DNA of 64,000 bases, from positions 603,232 through 667,231 of the forward strand of contig JAVYIG010000310.1 of assembly GCA_035222895.1 (NCBI GenBank), given 5' to 3'. The stretch comes from Strongylocentrotus droebachiensis. Lineage: Eukaryota > Echinodermata > Echinoidea > Camarodonta > Strongylocentrotidae. Both the position numbers and the translations under genes were made by a program. The notes beneath the pieces were generated by a model. That model worked only from the letters and a program-made list of their open reading frames with translations, was not told the origin of the DNA and made no database searches. Below are positions 12,010 through 24,830 of the stretch, one piece after another (position 1 is the first letter of the stretch; the number at the start of each line of letters is the position of its first letter).

Positions 12010-12196
12010 TTAAAGTAATGCTTGTATTTCCATAATTGTATTAAACGAATCCGTTCCACTGGCTGTCTGCCCTAACAACAAAGAAGACGAAAGACGTAAT
12101 GCATGGCTGATCGTCAACAAAACGGAGTTTGTTGTTTGTTGCTACGGCAGGCAGCCAGTGAAATAAATTCGTTTAATAAAATTATGGAAATGCAGT
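12010..12196. mobile_element. Small foldback MITE
   Basis: GCTTGTATTTCCATAATT through ACTGGCTGTCTGCC on the left is mirrored by GGCAGGCAGCCAGTGAAAT through AATTATGGAAATGCAG on the right, leaving a loop of about 50 bases. No coding sequence is present, so it is a miniature inverted-repeat element. Confidence 0.75.
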
Positions 12197-12340
12197 TTAT
12201 TTCAATTTCAATTTATTCAGCCAATCATTAAAAACAACTTACAATGACACTGGAACTTTCACAATTTTACCATGATGACAGGCTATGGACCCCTGAGAAG
12301 CAGAGCTTGTAAAAGGGGCCCATTAACATACAATTATATA
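12197..12340 (-). mobile_element. 3' end fragment of a LINE
   Basis: Minus-strand 3' terminus: tandem TTTCAA-like units at 12199-12215 (AAATTG on the minus strand), followed by a UTR containing the GGACCCCTGAGAAGCAGAGC and CTTGTAAAAGGGG landmarks. The same landmarks occur at 41280-41420 and 46960-47010. It is 5'-truncated, with no coding region. Confidence 0.6.
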
Positions 12341-12484
12341 CAGATATAATAAAAACATACTATAACAAGCAAAACAAAAAAAGTGATATATGTATATTCA
12401 TACTTATTACAAAACATTTACAAATATCTGGCAAACACACTCAGCCATACTTACTTACACACACACACACACAATACAATGTAC

Positions 12485-13413
12485 ACTGTCGCTCATAAAG
12501 TTGGAATATATTTGTTTTACCCCAATTTATGGAATTATTTTAAAAATAATTTAAAAATAATAGATCTAGAGAATAGTATACATTCTCAGATTTTATTAAA
12601 CAATAATTTGACAATGTGTGTTTTGCGTGACTGCTAAAGCATGTGTTTGCTACTATGCTTATTAACTAGGAGACCTACGCCCTTAAGTCATAAATGATAG
12701 TAATGAGGATTAATGCCCCACAAAAGGGCACTAATATAGCACGGTTTTGATCATGGGGCATCACAGTTATGAGACCATTGCTTTTTCACTGAATCATTAC
12801 TGTACGCATCGGGGGCTAGGGTAGGGGGCAGTTTCCATAAATATAAAAAAACACAGAAAATGCAATAAATTTTCAATAATTTATTGCATTTTACACCGGT
12901 CCCCAACATAAAAAAATCCTCTGGACGGCCATGCATTATGGCTCAAAGCATGGGCACACAGAGGATTTGTTTATGTTGGAAACTTGGATAAAATGTAATA
13001 AATTATTAAAAATGTATTGCATTTTCTTTGTGTTTTTTTATTTATGGAAACTGTCCCCTACCCTAGCCCCCGATGCGTACAGCCATGGTTCAGTGACAAA
13101 GCAATGGCCTCGTAAGTATGAGGCCCCAGGATCAAAACCGTGTCGATGTGCTATATTAGTGCCCTTTTGTGGGACATTAATCCTCATTACTGTCATTTAT
13201 GACTTAAGGGCGTAGGTCCCCTAGTTGATAAGCATTGTAGCATTCACATGCTTTAGCAGTCACGCAAAACACACCTTTTCAAATTATTATTCAATAAAAT
13301 CTGAGAATGTATACTATTATCTAGATCTATTATTTTTTTAAAATTATTTTAAAAATAATTCCATAAATTGGGGGTAAAACAAAAATATTCAAACTATATG
13401 AGCGACAATGTAC
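12485..13413. mobile_element. Large inverted repeat holding SINE-like sequence
   Basis: Arms of about 440 bases (12485-12930 and 12948-13413) are reverse complements with about 20 bases between them. Each arm carries a tRNA-like SINE part (AGCAATGGCCTCGTAAG, then AGTGCCCTTTTGTGGGACAT in the right arm). Head-to-head SINE insertions or a foldback transposon could both produce this. No gene is present. Confidence 0.75.
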
Positions 13414-13449
13414 TTTAAACTATATTTAAAGCATACAGTTTGCGAACTC

Positions 13450-13829
13450 CAGCCAAATCGTCGCTGTTTTCACGAAGTGACGGTAGTGAAAACAAATTGC
13501 ATTCACTTTGCGTGACGATTTTCCTCACTACCGTCACTTCGTGAAAACAAGGACGAAATTTTGTACCCAAATGTTGTCTGGAGTTCGTGTGACATACACA
13601 AATGTGTCGTACGTACCAATTTAGTGCGTTTCCAAGTGAAAATTGTTGCTAATTCTAGTATTTTCTCTAAATGTTGTGTCTGAAACAAGTTGCAAGCTGT
13701 TGCAGCCCAATGTGATACTAGCTCTACATCCATTCCTTGTGCGATGTCACTTATTGCGTGTCAAAGGTCACGCGTGTCGTTGACGCAGTCCTAAGTCAAT
13801 ACATGACGCCTCACGTGTAAACTGAATAA
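13450..13829. other. Gene B 3' flank with small hairpin
   Basis: Positions 13455-13550 form a hairpin around GTTTTCACGAAGTGACGGTAG and its complement. From about 13565 to the stop codon the sequence is nearly identical to the 3' flank of gene D (54390-54654) and less so to that of C (36640-36894). On the minus strand this is probably 3' UTR and downstream DNA of gene B. Confidence 0.6.
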
Positions 13830-14061
13830 CTACTTTCGAACTCCAGATGACATATATACGTATTCCAATTTCTCTGGGTCAGCGGTGTCATCGTAAACCC
13901 CTTCTTGGATGTTGCCGACCCCCGTTCCTTTTAGGCCTTGGTAGGCATGTTGCCTGACTGCACTCGGTTGAGGTAGCTCGTAATGAGGGCTCTGTGAATC
14001 GCCTGCTTCTCCTGGGTCAACACGTAAACGAGTCATGTCCCCCTTCTTCTGCTTCCTCTTG
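13830..14061 (-). CDS. Gene B exon 8: tail with YVYM
   Basis: Starts after ACCATGCAG, ends in TAG at 13830 and encodes 77 residues aligned to the tail of gene A. Tyr464 sits in VYDDT, which breaks the ITAM consensus, and Tyr475 in EYVYM gives a YxxM. Length (232 nt) and VYDDT are shared with gene D, not with A or C (229 nt, VYADI). Confidence 0.85.
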
Positions 14062-17000
14062 CTGCATGGTCGATTTAGAAATGACAGACAGAAATAGTTG
14101 TTAATCATCATTATCATTATCATCATCATCTTCGTAATTACCACCATTAGTGCTATTACTTTTAATATCATATTCGGAATTTTCAAATACTATGAGCAGG
14201 GAGGTGTTTACATACCCTGCTATAAGTGTAAAAAAAAAAAAACAGGTTTAAGAAAATTGTAATTTTAAGGTCTTTGAGGGAATACAAGAATGGTATTTTA
14301 CTTCATAATTAATATGCAGATATTCGGGTTTATGATAATATGATACTTATTTCTCTTTTACCTAAAAATGTCTTTTTGCAATGCAGACTGCATGTACAAG
14401 AGCATTAGATTGGAAACAGCTCTGTTGTATAAACTAGTTAACAGTAGGAATTAAAACGATTTCATTTTTTTTTAATATTTCAAATCCACGTTCTGCATTT
14501 AAAACATTTTCGAAAAGGGCATTACTCTTATGCGAGAAAATAAAATGGATTTCATTCTTACCATAAAATCACCATGGCAATAGCAAGTATGATGTTTCCC
14601 AAGAATGATATCACCAATAAAACCATCATCGACAAAGCAGTATTTTCCTTTAGGTGCCGACTCTCTGCAACATTGAACAGATAAGCGTTAACCACCTAGA
14701 TTCATCAGCTCATTGCCTATTGCAGAATAGACCTATTGCTAAAACAAAGAATGCTATAAATGTTTATAGAGACATTTTATATTTTGATATCACTGGCCCC
14801 AGGTCCTTTTGGTTCCCTTGGTCATAGATCCTAGGCTGCGCATAATCGGTATGTAGGATAGTACTTGGACCAGATTAAGAAGTTTTGTTAGTTGATCTAG
14901 GACAATTCCATGAATGTCATTAGGTCGAGGGTAATTGTAGGAGCATTGCGTCATCGTAGTCAATAATTATTAAAGGATCCGGCATTTTTACTCGACGAAA
15001 TTATTTAACCCTAAAAAGGTCTGGCTATTTGAGGTCCTAGTACGGCAATTTGTTTTCCCCTACGAACTGTGACTTTTTATCAGCCTCCCCTTAATATCTC
15101 GGCCGTGAAGCGGCCGATCTCCGCGAAAATGTGCACGCATGTCAAGTGAAATGTATAAAATAATATGATAATTTCAATTTTTTGAAAAATTCACTTATTT
15201 GCATATTTATGGTAATTTATGCAAATAAGGTCATGAAATCACATTTTTACCCATAAATCATATATTATTCATATTTAAGCATTCTTTTTCACTACATATA
15301 TTCATTAGACCATTTGGAATAAAAATACGACAATTTTTTTGGGGAAGAGCCAGCTTATTCCTTATGTTATCTCTTGTTTTGATAATTTCTTATGTATTTC
15401 ATTGTTTTTTTAATTTATGCATTTTATTGTTTTTGTTGTTTTATTTCATTTCTTACTACAATTCAACTATATTGACTCCCAAAACAACAAACTAAACTTT
15501 AAACAAGACCCAATAACCAATTTTTTAAGAAAAATGACATTTTCATATGTTTTGTACACAAATCACAAAAATGAGCGATTTTTGGGCTGACATGCAAAGA
15601 CAAAAGGTCATGTGACCTTGTAACTGTAGGTCCAATTTCAACAATTTTTTTTTTAAAGATGCGCAAGACTCGAAAGAAAAAAAGTCAGCGAGCGGCGGGG
15701 CGCCATCCATATGCGTTCCCGAGCAATCGGGATAATCGTGGAGGGGGGGGGGGCATAATGGCCCCGGCCTTATTAGGGTTTAAAGGTCCTCCTAGCCTCC
15801 AACAGGGCCATCGACAAGAGGCTACCCGCCTCCCTACTCCGGCTCCTCGCTCAGTGCAAGGGGGGGGGGGGGGAGGGGAGGGACGGTTGTAGCCGCGCCT
15901 GGTTGTAGGGGCAATAGTGTAAGGGTAAGAGTCGGGATAAGACTAATGGCTATTGTCAATTGGACGCACGACCGACTGCCATATCCGCTTACCGACATAG
16001 GACTATTGAGGCTAAGACTATTACATTTTTAGCTGATAGTTGGATGTTTCTGGTGGTCCAATTAATCCAATCACCACTCACCGAGGGTAGGAGTCGTAAC
16101 AGTCACAAGTGGACTTCTTGGTCCTTCTCCGCCGGGACCTTCTCTGACGGCAGATACACTAACATTGTATTCTGTTCCTAGTTCCAACTCAGTCAATACA
16201 AATTCCATTATTCGTTGAAGATCGCCCTCTCCCACACTCGAGTTGATGCTACCAATCACTTTCCATTCCTCTTCCATAGTTTGCTGATAGATAAGGTAAC
16301 CAACGACTGGTCCGTCGCCGGAGTCCAGAAAAGGTATCCAAGAGCTCCAGGAGACAGTGACTGATGATGACGTGCTGATCTCTCCGACAGTTGGGCCGGA
16401 TGGTAGCTCTGGTAAAACTGGAAATGATAAAGCTATCAAGTTAATATGTGTAAAGTACCTATATGTTATGAGAAAAACACACCAGCAAAGAAACCAACAA
16501 ATAAAACAAGTTAAAATATACTCAATCTGTAATCAAAAATCTTAGGGCCTATTCTAAATTGACTTATTGAAGCTGCAAATACGTTGCATTCTTAAGTAGG
16601 TATTTCGGATAATGTTCATGCATATTCATTGTGTATGTTGTTATTCACTATTTACATTTAATAAACAAAATCACTAAATCAGTTTAAATATGGTGAGAAT
16701 TGGTTTGAACTAAATATTACCGTAAAAATCTAAGACAGGAGAAAAAGTAGCCAGTGAAAATGATCCATCTTTGTCGGGCAGTTCACCTGCGTAGCAGAAG
16801 ATTTGATCATCTTCGTTCACGTCGTCAAGAAGGAAACTATTATTACGGAATTCACCGTCAAGACTTGTCGATGAGAAGGAAATCGGTTTCGATGAGGAGA
16901 GATTTTGACCGATGGATAGCGTGACGTTATCAGGAGACAGTGTTTCTCCTTCGATTTCGACGTCGACGGCGCAGTAGACATTAGCGAAACCGGGATTAGT

Positions 17001-20000
17001 TCGAGTGGTCGTGAGATAGAAATTATCTGTAGGATAAGATACAAGAAAGAATGAGAGTGATAGAAAGGCAATACAAATCCAGCAAAATATATATGACAGT
17101 AAATGATAAAATGTTCATAAATACATAAATACTGCACACGAGACTTAAAGGACCACTCTAACCCAACTAACATAGCCTTTCAAAACATGAATACACCTCT
17201 ATTTATTAATGTGCCAGCCTCCGAATTTTCTGAAAATATCTTTATTGACGAACAAATGATAATAACCATCAATTTTTCACAGATCTCACGCTTGCTGGGC
17301 TACGCCACTCAAAAAAAGGTAATACTGTCTGATGACGCATTTGACGTCTCTGCGGGAATGTCCTTGTATTTGTCCTCAGGATCTTACAATCACATTGTAA
17401 TTCATAATTAGGAATGACGAAATGGCCAGAAACATTCTGGGGTTATCAAGTGCCTATTATTTTTCGGATAAATGTCTCTTTTTTTCAATTAATATTATAG
17501 TTCGCCCTTTTACCGAGAAGTCGGAAGTAGACGCTTTTTGCTTAGACTCGTACAACAGTTTTGCGTGCACGTTCTTGTCAGTCTGACGTCAGTTTCCTTT
17601 AGAACACAAACTATCAAAGGAGTGGGCAAAGAGTCAACGTTGTTTATTTTTATCATTATTATTTTTTGGCATTCGTGCTTTTAAACACTTGCGGCTTAGT
17701 TTCTTTTTTTCAATGCTATGGCTGGAATCTACCGATACTTTCAAGCCACCAAGAAAGGATTGGGATGCAGAAAAAGAGGAGAAAACTGAAGACTGCAGAT
17801 GAGAAAAGGTAAAAATTGAGGGTGATTTTCCACTTAAAATACTAAATTGTTAGGACTCAAGATCAAGAGTTTCAGTTTAAACCGCTCGTTGTCACTCCGA
17901 TATGCACGATGCACTTCCAATTTCACCGTACGTACGTGCGCATGAACGCATTAGGGACTTTTAGATTTGCACGAAGACAATGTGCATTGCTACGGTCGAC
18001 GTCCTTTTAATGCACTGCCTTGAATGGACGTCACACGTATCAGTCAACGCAAATCTAACCGCGTGCGAGCCACAGAACTCTAAAATTTTAGTTCTGTGGT
18101 GCGAGCCCACTTCAAGCATTAGCACGGGCGGGAAGTAGTCTGCAAGCACAAACCCTGGTCAGTCGTAAAAGTGAGTCTGCACTATAAGACTACCATAGGC
18201 CATGTACTGAAGCTGCTCCTGACACAACCAGTAGGTAGCTGGGCTAGACTTTTCTCAAGGCACAATGATTTGTTGATAAAGTGTCAAATTAGGGTCTGTG
18301 CCTGCAGACTAGGCGGGAAGGGGCGATGATCCGTCCAGGTGGTAGAGGTTATGGCGCGCTGTTTGACCAATAACACAGATAAACATTGTTTATCGACCGA
18401 TAGACACTTTTGTTTTATCAATAAACACTGTTTATCGAGAAGCAGAGTTATTCATATTTCGCCGAAAGTAGGCGCTTTTCCAAGTTGCACTCAAAGAGAT
18501 TCGATCATACATAGTATGTCCTCCGAATGTTAACGTTGACATTCCATAGGTTTTGCATAGGATGCATTATTATTTGTGCCATTTGAATAATATTGGAGGG
18601 TCAATGTTTATTCATGAACAATGACTTACAAAATATGCCAATTACTCTTTGTTGATTGGCCATCAACATCATTTTTTTACAATAATGATAACGATAATTA
18701 TAATGATGATAGCTGATAACAACAACAATGATGATAATATTACTACTAACAACAATAATGTCATGTTAAAAACGACCCATGGGCCTCCCCCACCTCCTCT
18801 CTATTGTAGAACATATTTGCATAAACTTTTGCCCTGCTTATTCTCTTAATATATTTCCTCCTTCTTCCTCATTAGGAAAGATGATCAAATCTATCTCGCT
18901 GCTGCCAGATCTAAAAAAATTACAAGGTCGGACACCAATTATTCAATCACACCTCAGTCATACAGCATTATGATTACAGAGTGCCACCATAATTACCACC
19001 ATCATCACATATCTTTCACAAAGTAAGAAAATGAAAAGAAACGAATTAAGCAGCAGTACTAAGCCTTTTTATCAACATTGATGAACTCATTTATCAACAA
19101 TTTTTTCTTCTATAATGACCTTTTTAAATGCAACATAACATTATATTAAATCGAGACGAGGAAAATAACGCATGAATGGGAGGAGGGGGGGGGGGGGGGT
19201 GGCTGCTTCTCTTTCATAAATTTAGAAATTTGAATATTTTAGAATGAAATCCATATGATTAATTCAATTATCAACATGTTTTAGAAAGCACAGGTATTTA
19301 CTGAGTTTGACGAGTACTTTTTATCATGACATTATTGTTTTTTTTATAAATGTAATGCTTCCTGGGAGAAATTTCGATAGTTTGAACATATTTGTGGCTT
19401 ACAAGATATTACATACATATTTGCTGGTTCCAAGATTTTTTCTGACTTGTTTTTCAATTACAGATCGATCAATCGATCTTATTTACTGGGTGTAAGCCAC
19501 AAATATGTTCAAACGACATTAATGTTGTTATTAATACTATTACTTTATTCCATTATTATTGTCGTTCATCAGATTTTATCATTATAATTATCCATAATGT
19601 ATCGTTATTAGAACTGTAAAACATTTTGTTGATGGCGAATCAACAAACAGTAATTGGTGTCTTTTGTAAGGCATTGCTCATGAATAAACATTGACCTCCA
19701 AAATCGTTCAAATAATAATGCATCCCATGCAAACCTATAGAATGCCAAAGGTCACAATTTAGCTGCCCCTCTAGTCCTCCTCCGGAGGACATACTATATG
19801 TATGATTGAATCTCTTTGAGTGCAACTTGAAAAAGCATCCACTCTCGTCCAAATACAAATAACTCTGCTATTCGATAAACAGTGTTTATCGAATATTGAT
19901 AAATGTGATTTGACTCACAAATTCCTTTCTGGCAAATCGACTTTCCGGCAGCTGTACAGTACAAATCGTTCCATTTTCCATGTCTGTTTGTTACTGTGCT

Positions 20001-23000
20001 CGCCAATAGGCAAGCACAATTTTCAGCTCCATGAACTGCATTATTGTTCGGTTCCTTTGGCGCCCAACCATCGTATCTAATATAAAACAAAGACAAAAAA
20101 AATGCATGACAATTACAATAACAATGAAATACCCAGGCTTGAAGGTTAGCAAATACTAGTAATGGTTTTGTAGACTATTCACCCTGTGCACAAGGTACCT
20201 TTGAATGGTTTTAGGCCGAATTCAAAGGTTCCGCGTGCACACAGTTTCACCGACCCACGAATGAAATCTGTGCATCATCTGTTTTTAAAAAAATGGGGCC
20301 CTCAAATTCGTCAAATATAAAAAAATCCGTTATTTTGCAGATATACCGGGTGCATGGCAAATCATGATGTCCGGTAATTACCGGACGCATGGTTTTGCCT
20401 CAGCCATGCTTTCCGGTAATTACCGAAAATCATAATTTCGTGCAACTTGTCATGACATTAAAAAAATATTTGAAAAAGTTTTCAGTGCACATAAAACTGT
20501 AAACTCTTAAAAAATAAAAATTAAACAAAAATGTTTTTAAAAAAATTATAGAAAAAAAAATTATCAAAAAATTCTCAAAATTATCAAAAAACAAGAAAAA
20601 CAAATAATTATAACTATTTCAAAAAAAAAAAAAAAATCCCCCCCAAAATAAAAAAAATATAAGAATTATTAAAAACCAAGGGATATCGGTGGTATCGATC
20701 CCCGATCCAGTAAAAATAACTCCACTGTAATTAACCAATCAGATTGCAGGGATTCTTCTTCCCATCTTTTAATGCCGGTTAATTAATAGTTTATAGGACA
20801 AAAATAACAATAAAATCATAAACGTTTTAACGATTTTGGAAAGTTTTATGTTTGATGGTATTTTAATTGAGATCAATCTAGAAACGTATGTTAGCCTATG
20901 TTATGTTTCATTCCATCATTGAGTTATTAATGTAAATATGTATTGCTATTATGGAAATAAAAACCTCGCTTGAGGATAAGAGAAAAAAAAATCTAGAAAC
21001 GTGCATTCCTCATTAATTCTGACAAATTCATTGTTACACATACATGTAGATATCCAATGTCTAATGACCAATAATTGTCAAACGAACTGAATTAGTCCTA
21101 CCAATTTAATCAAAGAAATGCACTTATTTTATTGTCGAAATCGTGATAATAGTGCTTACATCACTGGTGTGCCATCAAGCCATCTGAATTGACCCTCGAC
21201 CTCTCTGTCATTGCAACCAATCCAAAAGGACCATTCTCCTGTAGTATCGGGCGCAGTGATGAAGGATGTCAAGAAATTCTACATTGATATTGAAGAAAAA
21301 AAAACATACGACTTAATTCCTATTCTTAAGACCAATTATCTGGAATAATATTCACCAAGAAAAGTTATATTGGACTGAGAAAACATGGTATTGATAAAAA
21401 AAACATTTAACAAAAGTTTTTCTATTAAATGTATTTTACTCCTTGGACATGATGCGTCTTTGTTGACGTTAGATTGCATAATCGATTGGCGCAGTGTTTG
21501 GACTTCCTATGAGGGTGACTTCAAGGAGTAAAATCGTGCAAAGATGGCGTTATATTACTCGCCCATACACTATCTCCCTTCATAGGCTCTTTCAGCGTAG
21601 GTAGTGACGCAATTCATATTGCGCAATCCTCGTATGTAATAGACATTATCGCATGCCCCAGTAACAAGGCAATTATTAACAGGGCACCGTTCATTTTGCA
21701 TTGCTTTTTTACTATAATTCTCACCCTGTCATGTTGCGTCAAAGACTGTGTCACAGTGTAAGTCGCCGACGCAGCTATTCCTCCCGGGGGGGGTACTCAC
21801 GTATATTGGGTATACGGGGATGTGCCGCTCTGAAGGGTGACTTTTTCAGGAAAGATCCTTAGACATGGGTCCCCTTTTCATAAAAAAAATCCTTAGACAT
21901 GGGTCCCCTTTTTCATTTATTCCTTTCCCCTCTTTTCTCCCTCATTTTCTCCGGGAATTTTTGGATTTGCTCCTATTGTAAATGCCTAAATCTCTCCCAT
22001 CTCTAAATAAATCCGGGGCAATATTGGGGAATCCTTCGGTGATTGCATTTCCAGTGTACGAGGTGTACGCACTGACGGTGTACGTAGCTCGTAAACTCAA
22101 CTAGACCCCGGGGTACCACATATATCAGGACCCCATGGGCCCTATACCGGTACTCATATGGCATAATGCGCGCTAGGTATGGTATCCGCCCGTATAGGGG
22201 TTGTACCCCCGGGAACTTGTAGCGCTTCGCATGCATGCTGAAATGATATGATCGGCAACTATACCCTGCGTACCCTCTGCCCAGCAGCCGGGCAGCAGCG
22301 GGGCTCAAGGGACCTATATAGCCGATGCTTGAGAGCTCGTGTAGATCTACGGATACGTAAAACAGGAAAAGTCCTTCAATTAAAAAGGATGCTAGAGGTG
22401 CTAGCACAGTATAATTATGTTGCATGGTGTTTTCATCTTTATGTGTGTAAACTACTTGTAAACTACATGTAGTATGGTACAGTTTACTAATAACGAATTT
22501 TATCGAGAAACTGCAAAATGATTGGCCATTGTATTATTACACACATAGGTGCATTACTATCCTGGCTGTTCATTAAAAGCTGTGCTATTGATTCTCAACA
22601 TTTCAAACACCACTGTACAAAACCCAACCAATTTCACTCAAAATCGATACTTTAGTTACGATTGATGACACCTAAATAGCAGTAAAATACATTTTTTCAA
22701 CTTTCCGATGTTAGAAAGAATAATTTAAAAAATCAAATTGTGAGTCCACTGTCAAACTTTCCGATCAGCCGCATCGGTATAATTGTGTGCATCTGTGTGT
22801 TATGAGTGTATTGACTATTCATGTATTTAAATGCCGCCTATTAACACGTAGTGCTGTGCTACAGGTCAATACGCATTAGCGTTGACTCTCTATATGCTTT
22901 GCTGAAGTGTATTATTACAGCTTAAAAGATGTAATATTTGAAGTTTGAAATCCTTAGACATGGGTCCATTTTTCATAAAAAATCCTTAGACATGGGTACC

Positions 23001-24830
23001 TATTTCAGCAAAAGGACCCTTAGATGTGGGTATGGGTTCGGAGGTCTCAGCCGCACACCCCCGTCCGACTATAATCTGAGTACCCCCCCCGGGCTATTCC
23101 TACGTTAGCAAGTGACGCTTCCAGAGCAACAATGTTGCTCTGGAATCAGATGTTAAATGAAAAAACATAAACAGAACCTAGACCAAGTTAAAACTGTATA
23201 TCTATCACGCAGGCGCGTACACAGGGGGGGGGGGGGGTTAAACCCCCCGTTGAGTTTTTTTTATCTGTATGTTTTGTGAAAAAAAAAAAACCTTTTGAGT
23301 TTTTTTTTTTTTTTTTTTTTTTATTATTAAAAAAAAAAAAAATTATGCCAATGGCTGACCTTAAAAAAGGTAACCAACGAAACAAAATGTCAAATTTTCA
23401 AATTTCGAGACCCCCCCCCCAAAAAAAAAGTCGCGTACACAGGGGGGGGGGGGGTTAAACCCCCCCGTTGAGTTTTTTTTATGTGTATGTTTTGTGTATG
23501 TGTTTTGTGAAAAAAAACAAAACCTTTTGAGTTTTTTTTTTTTTTTTTTTTTTTATTATTAAAAAAAAAAAAAATTATGCCGATGGCTGACCTTAAAAAA
23601 GGTAACCAACGAAACAAAATGTCAAATTTTCAAATTTCGAGACCCCCCCCCAAAAAAAAGTGTCCTCTTACCCCCCCCCCCCCCCCCCCCCCCCCGCTTA
23701 TTCAGCGGCTGGCTGAGTTGTTGCGATTTTTTGGGGACTCCAAAAAAAACAAAAAACTGTCCGCTTACCCCCCACTGAGCGACTTCTCGGCTGGCTGAGT
23801 CGTTGCGATTTTTTTGGAGACTCGAAAAAAAAGAAAAAAAAAAGTTTCCGCTTACCCGCCCCCCCTCCCCCCCCCCCCCCCCCCCCCACTGAGCGACTTT
23901 TCGGCCGGCGCGATTTTCAAATTTTCGGGAGCAAGCCCGATTTTAAACCCCCCCCCCCCTTGTACAAATCCTGCGTACGCTACAAGCTAAACAATTTATT
24001 GTGATTATTAGCTGACCATTTAATACTTGAATCGTTTTTATACCTGGATCTCATCTGAGTCAACCCTTGGTAGATTCGCTCCATAACCTTCACAGAGACT
24101 CTGCGCCTCATCGTACCCTCTTAGGGTATTATCCACAAGATAGACTGCGTCATCAAGCCGGTGCCATTCTGGCTGACTTGTTACTGTATAATGATATGGT
24201 AGTGACAGTTTTGAAATTATAAGGCGGCTGATTCCTCCGAGCAGCGGAATGTTGAAACAGCAGATATAGTTAACAGCACCCCACGTTAGGTCTAATTGTA
24301 AGTGATTTTCCTCCTTTTTAAACAGGGCGCTGAAGGTGGCTTTTCACGAAAATAAGGTCTTTACATTTCTGGGTGCCCTTTCACTCTAAATTTAGTAGAG
24401 AGCTCCCGGTGCAGGAACAGCAGCACCCCAGCACCATCCAATACAGGGGATGAGGTGCACCCCCCCCCCGAAAAACAAAAAAAGGAGGGAGGGTGCTGCA
24501 GCGTCCCCAACACCTCCGTTTCCCAAGATGAATAAAGATAATTAAACTGAGAATTAAGAGAATAAATGCACGTAACAGTGGATACATTAAGGCTTGTAAC
24601 ATTGTATTCGGTTTGTCTTTTAAAAGTACCCTGAAACTATCCAATCGTTCTTGAATAATATTTTACAAGTAATAAGCAAAGCACACAAAAAAAAATAAAA
24701 CAGAACAAAAATGTGAGGCGTTTTTATGACGAACATGATATTTTTTCTAAATATTCTTACCTCCTTGTAAAGACACGATGGCTGCAATGATGATAGTAAC
24801 GAACACTGTCTCCTCGGAGGCGAACTTCAT
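13830..24830 (-). CDS. Gene B: CTLD-Ig-FN3 transmembrane receptor with YxxM tail
   Basis: Eight exons (minus strand): 24830-24761, 24183-24044, 21278-21160, 20076-19919, 17026-16721, 16408-16082, 14664-14562, 14061-13830. All splice sites are GT-AG and phases equal those of gene A; the frame is open for 484 codons. Order: signal peptide MKFASEETVFVTIIIAAIVS; CTLD (24-162) with EPN at 118-120 and WND at 145-147, the classic mannose-type calcium-site pair; Ig-like exon (163-264); FN3 (265-373); hydrophobic segment at about 386-407; tail with KRKQKK. Tail tyrosines read HYELP, AYQGL, VYDDT and YVYM. The first ITAM half has Thr in place of Ile, and YVYM fits the PI3K p85 SH2 preference. It is the best candidate for a functional mannose-type lectin receptor in the array. 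Its introns hold several transposons, which explains its 11-kb span. Confidence 0.87.
14990..15960. other. Gene B intron 6: AT-rich insertion and low-complexity runs
   Basis: No exon here. The AT-rich part (15000-15655) has an inverted pair of octamer motifs, ATTTGCAT at 15197-15204 and ATGCAAAT at 15219-15226. Further on are G runs near 15742-15750 and 15860-15872. The equivalent intron of gene A lacks the AT-rich part, so it is probably an insertion of unknown family. Confidence 0.5.
17150..18415. other. Gene B intron 4, unassigned insertion
   Basis: After CACACGAGACTTAA, shared with gene D intron 4, the sequence diverges into about 1.3 kb with no homology to the other copies and no convincing coding potential. 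I do not recognise it. The short frame at 17187-17411 has no domain I can identify. Confidence 0.45.
18420..19895. mobile_element. Foldback element in gene B intron 4
   Basis: Outer arms 18423-18630 and 19662-19890 are imperfect reverse complements (AACACTGTTTATCGA against TCGATAAACAGTGTTTATCG; GAATAAACATTGACCTCC on the inner side). A second hairpin is nested at 19375-19512 (TTTGAACATATTTGTGGCTT and complement). The right end stops about 24 bases from the donor of exon 4 without harming it. Internal microsatellites are present, but no transposase. Confidence 0.7.
19919..20076 (-). CDS. Gene B exon 4: CTLD with EPN and WND
   Basis: Begins after TATTAG and ends before GTGAGT. It encodes WAPKEPNNN and, further on, KWNDLYC and ICQKGI. 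Together EPN and WND are the calcium/mannose ligand motifs of mannose-binding C-type lectins. It is six bases longer than exon 4 of A, C and D, adding two residues after EPNN. Confidence 0.87.
21783..23093. mobile_element. hAT-like foldback insertion, 8-bp target duplication
   Basis: The termini CCCGGGGGGGGTACTCA and the complement of the same sequence are inverted repeats of about 17 bases. They are flanked by CTATTCCT at 21775-21782 and again at 23094-23101. Gene D has the uninterrupted site (GCAGCTATTCCTACGT near 59546-59561), which proves insertion after duplication. ATCCTTAGACATGGGTCC recurs near both ends inside. I see no transposase; the open frame at 22003-22425 has no recognisable domain. 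The 8-bp duplication is hAT-like. Confidence 0.8.
23208..23982. mobile_element. Low-complexity insertion with tandem duplication, gene B intron 2
   Basis: Two copies of a unit of about 225 bp (starting GCGTACACAGGGGGGG, near 23215 and 23432) carry long G, T, A and C homopolymers. Related C-rich units with GGCTGGCTGAGT follow to about 23950. The ends CAGGCGCGTAC and GTACGC flank it. Gene D has the empty site (TATCTATCACGCTACAAGC at about 62009-62027). Family unknown. Confidence 0.65.

Noticed and set aside
16817-17173. A 118-residue open frame
   Set aside because: It is an alternative frame of the Ig-like exon 5 of gene B; the phase-1 frame gives the conserved protein.
22003-22425. A 140-residue open frame
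   Set aside because: It lies within the foldback insertion in gene B intron 2 and shows no domain, signal peptide or paralogue.
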